From: Pelagibacteraceae bacterium AG-426-E17
Lineage (GTDB): Bacteria; Pseudomonadota; Alphaproteobacteria; Pelagibacterales; Pelagibacteraceae
DNA length: 64,000 nucleotides
NCBI GenBank assembly: GCA_003210095.1
Contig: QCNP01000001.1
Coordinates: forward strand, 170,001-234,000
Reading direction: 5' to 3'
Position 1 is the stretch's first letter. Every line of letters begins with the position of its first letter. The notes under the pieces were generated by a model that was given only the letters and a program-made list of their open reading frames with translations, did no database searches and was not told the origin of the DNA. Position numbers and translations under genes: made by a program. Of this stretch, positions 59,412-64,000 are shown in pieces.

Positions 59412-60722
59412 ATGTTAGACAAATATTTCGAATACAAAAAACATAAAACAAACTTTAAAACTGAGGTAATAGCGGGGATTACTACCTTTCTTACAATGGC
59501 CTATATCATGTTTTTAAATCCTTTTATTTTATCAGGAGAATTTGCTGGTCCAGAAAAAGGATTTTTTGATTTTGGCGCAGTGTTTACCGCTACAATTTTA
59601 GCGACAGCACTAGCCTGTTTTATAATGGCTTTTTATGGAAAAAGTTGGCCTATTGGTCTTGCGCCTGGAATGGGTATTAACGCATTTGTAGCTTTTGGGG
59701 TTGTTGCGGGTATGGGTTATACTCCGCAGGCTGCTTTAGGAGCAGTTTTGGTTGCTGGAGTATTGTTTTTAATTATATCTTTAACGCCTTTAAGAGCATG
59801 GCTGATAAATTCAATCCCTAAAAGTTTAAAGCTAGGTATCGGCGCAGGAATTGGATTATTTTTAGCTATAATAGGATTGGAAATTATGGGCGTTGTAGGG
59901 GATCATCCTGTTACGCTTGTAACACTTGGAGATTTAAAAAACCCTTTAGTACTTTTAGGATGTTTAGCTTTTGTAGTAATGGTCGTTCTTGAAAAATTAA
60001 AAGTAAAAGGAAATATTATAATTGGAATTATTGCATTTAGTGTAGTTGCATGGGTTACGGGTTTAGCAAAGTTTAATGGAGTAGTAAGTTCACCTCCTCC
60101 AATGACTTATTTGTTTGACTTTGATTTAAAAGCTGCACTATCAGCGAGCATGTCAACTGTAGTTTTTACATTATTATTTATTGATTTTTTTGACACCGCA
60201 GGAACCCTTACATCTGTAGCTAATGTAGCTGGAAAAGTAGATAGTAAAGGTAGAGTTACAGATATAAACAAAGCTATGATGTCAGATAGTGTTGCTACTG
60301 TAGCAGGTGCTATGATGGGTACTACGACAGTTACAAGTTATGTAGAGTCAGGAGCCGGTGTAAAAGCTGGTGGAAGAACTGGTATGACGTCTTTGGTGAT
60401 TGGAATTTTATTTTTATCGTGCTTATTTTTTTCACCTCTAGCAACAAGCTTACCTAAAGAAATCGATGGAGCTGCACTTTTATACGTAGCTGTTTTATTC
60501 GTAAAAAATATTACAGACATTGAATGGAATGATATCGCAGAATCTGCGCCTTCAATTGTAGCAATGATAACAATGCCACTTACTTATAGTATTAGTAACG
60601 GAATTGCTTTAGCTTTTATATCTTATGCTTTAATTAAAATATTTACTGGAAAAATATCTACAACTTCTCCTGCTATTTGGTTAATAGCAGTTTTGAGTGT
60701 AATAAGTTTTCTTGTAGCCTAG
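59412..60722 (+). CDS. NCS2-family (AzgA-like) purine permease
   Basis: EVIAGITTFLTMAYIMFLNPFIL, GMGINAFVAF, DFFDTAGTLTSVANVAG; many TM. Confidence 0.92.
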   Translation: MLDKYFEYKKHKTNFKTEVIAGITTFLTMAYIMFLNPFILSGEFAGPEKGFFDFGAVFTATILATALACFIMAFYGKSWPIGLAPGMGINAFVAFGVVAGMGYTPQAALGAVLVAGVLFLIISLTPLRAWLINSIPKSLKLGIGAGIGLFLAIIGLEIMGVVGDHPVTLVTLGDLKNPLVLLGCLAFVVMVVLEKLKVKGNIIIGIIAFSVVAWVTGLAKFNGVVSSPPPMTYLFDFDLKAALSASMSTVVFTLLFIDFFDTAGTLTSVANVAGKVDSKGRVTDINKAMMSDSVATVAGAMMGTTTVTSYVESGAGVKAGGRTGMTSLVIGILFLSCLFFSPLATSLPKEIDGAALLYVAVLFVKNITDIEWNDIAESAPSIVAMITMPLTYSISNGIALAFISYALIKIFTGKISTTSPAIWLIAVLSVISFLVA

Positions 60723-60731
60723 AATTTAGGA

Positions 60732-60755
60732 GGGGCTGGCCAATAAACTAGCCCC
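60732..60755. terminator. Bidirectional terminator hairpin between purine permease and PRT
   Basis: GGGGCTGG-CCAATAAA-CTAGCCCC, 8-bp stem with one G.T pair, followed by CTTT. Confidence 0.75.
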
Positions 60756-60757
60756 CT

Positions 60758-61288
60758 TTACTTCAATTCTTTTCTTAAATCTTCTATAGAAACTAATTCT
60801 CTTAATTCGTAAGGAAACACAATCCAAGGATTATCCTGTAAATTGTGAACTATATAATCTGATTTAAATTTAGATTTTTCTTTTTTATAAAGTACAGCTG
60901 ATTTGAAGTTAATTTTTTTATCTTTAAAGTCTTTATAATTTTCTAGCCATTTTAAAGTTTTTTTTAGAGTCACACCTGTATCAATTAGGTCATCAGTTAC
61001 TAATATATTTTCTCCATAACTCCTTGAGGTAGTGGATAAATCTCTTGCAAAAGTTAATTCATTTTGTTTATCAGCAATTTGATTGTGTTTTTCTGCTGAA
61101 TAACTCTCAACCCCTAAATATCCACACTTTATATTGAATATTCTACTTAAAATATCACCTACTCTAAGACCACCTCTTGCAATACATATTATAAAGCTAG
61201 GATTGAAACCGCTGTCACTAATTTGAACAGCTAGATTATCTATAGACCTATTGTATGTATCCCAATCAATAATAAGTTTTTTTGACAT
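60758..61288 (-). CDS. Purine phosphoribosyltransferase (Gpt/hypoxanthine-guanine type)
   Basis: FIICIARGGLRVGDILSR; ILVTDDLIDTGVTLKKTL (PRPP motif). Confidence 0.87.
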   Translation of the reverse strand: MSKKLIIDWDTYNRSIDNLAVQISDSGFNPSFIICIARGGLRVGDILSRIFNIKCGYLGVESYSAEKHNQIADKQNELTFARDLSTTSRSYGENILVTDDLIDTGVTLKKTLKWLENYKDFKDKKINFKSAVLYKKEKSKFKSDYIVHNLQDNPWIVFPYELRELVSIEDLRKELK

Positions 61289-61339
61289 TTAAATAAATTT
61301 TATTACATGAAAAAATTCAGAAAAAGTAAAGATATTTTT

Positions 61340-61966
61340 CTAATATTGTATTGGTTCGTCATCTATTGATCTCCATAAGTACCAGGTAGCTACAGTACAA
61401 TAAGGAGTAAATTTTTTATTTAGCTTATTTACAAAACTTTTTGGAGGATGATATTCTTTTTTATAGTTATTTGAAATGGCTCTTAAGAGACCAATGTCTT
61501 GTATGGGCCAAATGTTTGATCTATTTAAATTAAAAATTAATATCATTTCTGCAGACCATCTCCCAATTTGACGTAAATCTGAGAGATATTCAATTGCTTC
61601 TTCATCACTCATATATTTAATTTTTTTTGCATCAAAGGTTTTATTCTTAATTTTTTTTGCAAGTTCTTGAATACCTTTTATCTTTTGTCTACTTAAACCA
61701 CACTTTTTAAGTTTTAATTTATTTAATACGGTAACATTTCCAGGCTTTATTTTGCCTTTACATGCTTTTGAAAATTTTTTAAAAACTGAGTTGGCGGCTG
61801 CGACACTTATTTGTTGACCAATAATACTTTTACATAAAGAATAAAACAAATCTTTACGGGTTGTTAAGGTCTTATCAGGATATTTTAGAATTAAGCCTTT
61901 CATTATTTTATCTTTTTTAGATAAAACTTTTATCGCTTTATTCCAATAATAAGGTTTTTTAGTCAT
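61340..61966 (-). CDS. DNA-3-methyladenine glycosylase II family (HhH-GPD)
   Basis: SIIGQQISVAAANSVFKKFSK; EYLSDLRQIGRWSAEMILIF. Confidence 0.9.
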   Translation of the reverse strand: MTKKPYYWNKAIKVLSKKDKIMKGLILKYPDKTLTTRKDLFYSLCKSIIGQQISVAAANSVFKKFSKACKGKIKPGNVTVLNKLKLKKCGLSRQKIKGIQELAKKIKNKTFDAKKIKYMSDEEAIEYLSDLRQIGRWSAEMILIFNLNRSNIWPIQDIGLLRAISNNYKKEYHPPKSFVNKLNKKFTPYCTVATWYLWRSIDDEPIQY

Positions 61967-62840
61967 GTCTGTGTATTGTGGGTAATTTTTTAATTATTAT
62001 TTCACGTCTAAAAATTATTATTGAAGATAAGATTACTAACAACCCGCCAATTAATGATTTCAAAGATGGAACCTCACCCCATATTAAATAACCAAAAAAA
62101 ATAGCAAAAACTAATCCTAAATATTTTAATGGAGTAACCAAAGATACCTCCGAAAATTTATAAGATTGGCTAAGCCATAGGTTTGCAATACCACCAAACA
62201 AACCAACTAGAGATAAAACAAAAAAATCAATAAAGGAGGGTATTTTCCAACCATAAGGTAAAGTACATAACCCAGCAATTGTGATTGCAATTGAAAAATT
62301 TAATGAAATTAACCAAACTGGTTCAGTTGAGGAAAGCTGTCTTATTGCAATAGCAACATATGAAAGACCAATACAAAAAATTATTGGGAAGATATAATAA
62401 ATATTTAAACTTTCAAAACCTGGCTCTGTAATAATTAGAATACCCACAAATCCAATTACTACAGCGAGCCATCTATAAATACCAACCCTCTCACTTAAAA
62501 AAAATATTGAAAAAATAGTTGTAAATATAGGTGCAGCAAATGATATGCTAACTACGGTAGCTAAAGGTAAATTTCTTAGTGCAATAAATATTGCCACCAT
62601 TGCTATAAGACCTATGAAGCACCTTAAAAAATGTAAAAACGCTCTTTTTGTTTGATAAAAATCATTTATTCTATTTTTAGGTATTACAAATAAATAAAAT
62701 ACTATACCAAAAAAACCTCTAAAAAAAACAACTTGTCCAAGTGGGTAATCTGCAGTCCATTTTATTATTAAATCCATCAGTGAAAAAGCGCACACTGATA
62801 GAAACATGTACAAAAAACCTAATTGATTTTTACTGAGCAT
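61959..62840 (-). CDS. DMT superfamily (EamA) transporter
   Basis: Ten TM-type pattern; FFRGFFGIVFY, LTEPGFE-like, PLKYLGLVFAIFFGYLIWGEVP. Confidence 0.9.
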   Translation of the reverse strand: MLSKNQLGFLYMFLSVCAFSLMDLIIKWTADYPLGQVVFFRGFFGIVFYLFVIPKNRINDFYQTKRAFLHFLRCFIGLIAMVAIFIALRNLPLATVVSISFAAPIFTTIFSIFFLSERVGIYRWLAVVIGFVGILIITEPGFESLNIYYIFPIIFCIGLSYVAIAIRQLSSTEPVWLISLNFSIAITIAGLCTLPYGWKIPSFIDFFVLSLVGLFGGIANLWLSQSYKFSEVSLVTPLKYLGLVFAIFFGYLIWGEVPSLKSLIGGLLVILSSIIIFRREIIIKKLPTIHRHD

Positions 62841-62884
62841 ATGATTAACTCAATACACTATTAGATACTTTAATTTAATAATCA

Positions 62885-63331
62885 ATGGAAATAGCAATCT
62901 TAGGTTTGGGATGTTTTTGGGGACCAGAGAGAAAATTTGGTGAAATAGATGGTATAACTAATACTGAAGTAGGATACTGCGGCGGAAAAAATAAAAATAC
63001 AAATTATCAAGAAGTTTGCACTGGTACAACTGGACATGCTGAAGTAGTAAAAATTGAATTTGATGAAAATATCATTTCATACGAAAAAATAATAAATCTA
63101 TTTTTTGATTTTCATGATCCAACAACTCTTGACCGACAAGGTCCAGATATAGGAACCCAGTATAGAAGTGAAATTTTTTATTTAAATGATATCCAAAAAA
63201 AAGTAGCTGGAAAAGTGTTAGATGAGAGAAATTTAGATTTTAAAGGTAGGATCGTTACAAAAATAACTGAAGTTTTAAATTACTGTAAGGCTGAGGAATA
63301 TCATCAAAAATATCTTATGAAAAATCTATGA
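62885..63331 (+). CDS. msrA: Peptide methionine sulfoxide reductase A
   Basis: GLGCFWGPERKF, GTTGHAEVVKIEFD, DPTTLDRQGPDIGTQYRS. Confidence 0.95.
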   Translation: MEIAILGLGCFWGPERKFGEIDGITNTEVGYCGGKNKNTNYQEVCTGTTGHAEVVKIEFDENIISYEKIINLFFDFHDPTTLDRQGPDIGTQYRSEIFYLNDIQKKVAGKVLDERNLDFKGRIVTKITEVLNYCKAEEYHQKYLMKNL

Positions 63332-64000
63332 GTTTAATTTCAACAGACTTTGCAGAAAAAAATTTAAAAGAATTTAAAATTATTGATGCTTCATGGCATT
63401 TACCAAATGAAAATAGGGATCCTTATTTAGAATATAAGGTGAGTCATATTCCTAACTCAGTTTTTTTTGACCTAGACAACACATCTGAAAAAAATACTGA
63501 TCTCCCTCACATGTTACCCTCTGAGGATCAATGGAGCAAAAGTATTTCCAATTTGGGCATTTCCAACAATGAAAAAATTCTTATATACGATAACTCAAGA
63601 TTATATTCAGCTTGCAGATGCTGGTTTTCTTTATTGTATTTTGGGCATGATATTGAAAAATTATATATTTTAAATGGAGGATTGAAAAAATGGAAACAAG
63701 AGAATAAAGCTTTAACTAATGAGAAAACCAATATCGTAACTTCAAATTACAAAGCAATTAAAAAAGATAATTATGTTTTTAATATGAGCCAAATAAATGA
63801 AAATATTGATTCAAATAATTTTGTAGTAGTTGATGCAAGAAGCCTCAAAAGATTTAATGGAGAAATAGATGAGCCTAGAAAAGGATTAAGAAGAGGAAGT
63901 ATCAAAAACTCTTTATGTTTGCCTTATGGAGAATGTATAAATCAAATTACAAACGAATTAAAAACCAAAGACGAACTTAAGTTAATTTTTGAAAAAATAA
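63328..64000 (+). CDS. sseA: Thiosulfate/3-mercaptopyruvate sulfurtransferase (partial, runs off window)
   Basis: ATGA overlap with msrA; MSLISTDFAEKNLKEFKIIDASWHLPNENRDPYLEYKVSHIPNSVFFDLD..., open to the window edge; rhodanese-like VVVDARS. Confidence 0.88.
   Translation, partial: MSLISTDFAEKNLKEFKIIDASWHLPNENRDPYLEYKVSHIPNSVFFDLDNTSEKNTDLPHMLPSEDQWSKSISNLGISNNEKILIYDNSRLYSACRCWFSLLYFGHDIEKLYILNGGLKKWKQENKALTNEKTNIVTSNYKAIKKDNYVFNMSQINENIDSNNFVVVDARSLKRFNGEIDEPRKGLRRGSIKNSLCLPYGECINQITNELKTKDELKLIFEKI

Overview
This 64 kb, AT-rich window (roughly 30% GC by eye) is gene-dense and looks like a streamlined SAR11/Pelagibacterales-type alphaproteobacterial chromosome. The left end holds a minus-strand rRNA operon: 16S, tRNA-Ile(GAT), tRNA-Ala(TGC) and the 5' part of 23S. 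The rest is mostly core housekeeping: prmC-prfA-ispG-lysC, argJ, secA, accA, glcB, recR-ybaB-dnaX plus SRP RNA, pheA-kdsB, argD-argF, gcrA, kdsD-lptC-lptB-aroA-rpsA-ihfB-pyrF-trpFBA-accD-folC, trxA, sbcB, a PD-(D/E)XK nuclease, rmuC, hisG-hisZ-hisS-tRNA-His, cspA, tRNA-Phe, infA-hisD-murA-dcd, tRNA-Thr, rpmH-rnpA-yidD-yidC-argB, dapD-dapE, hsp20, a purine permease with a phosphoribosyltransferase, and msrA-sulfurtransferase. I saw no prophage, transposon, CRISPR array or classical defence island. The most interesting signals are small-scale. (1) Two tRNA genes have altered D-loop/T-loop elbows in complementary ways: tRNA-Phe lacks both G18 and U55, and tRNA-Thr appears to replace G19:C56 with U19:A56. 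(2) A ROSE-type RNA-thermometer hairpin covers the Shine-Dalgarno of hsp20. (3) trpFBA is divergent; TrpA Asp56 and TrpB Lys167 (Salmonella numbering), the channeling salt bridge, appear to be lost together. (4) AccA has a C-terminal hydrophobic tail. (5) A perfect 32-bp palindrome lies just upstream of gcrA. (6) An alpha-type tRNA-His without G-1 sits 4 nt upstream of hisS. (7) The malate synthase gene lacks the glycine riboswitch reported for SAR11. All calls come from reading the sequence and recalling family motifs; no searches were run.
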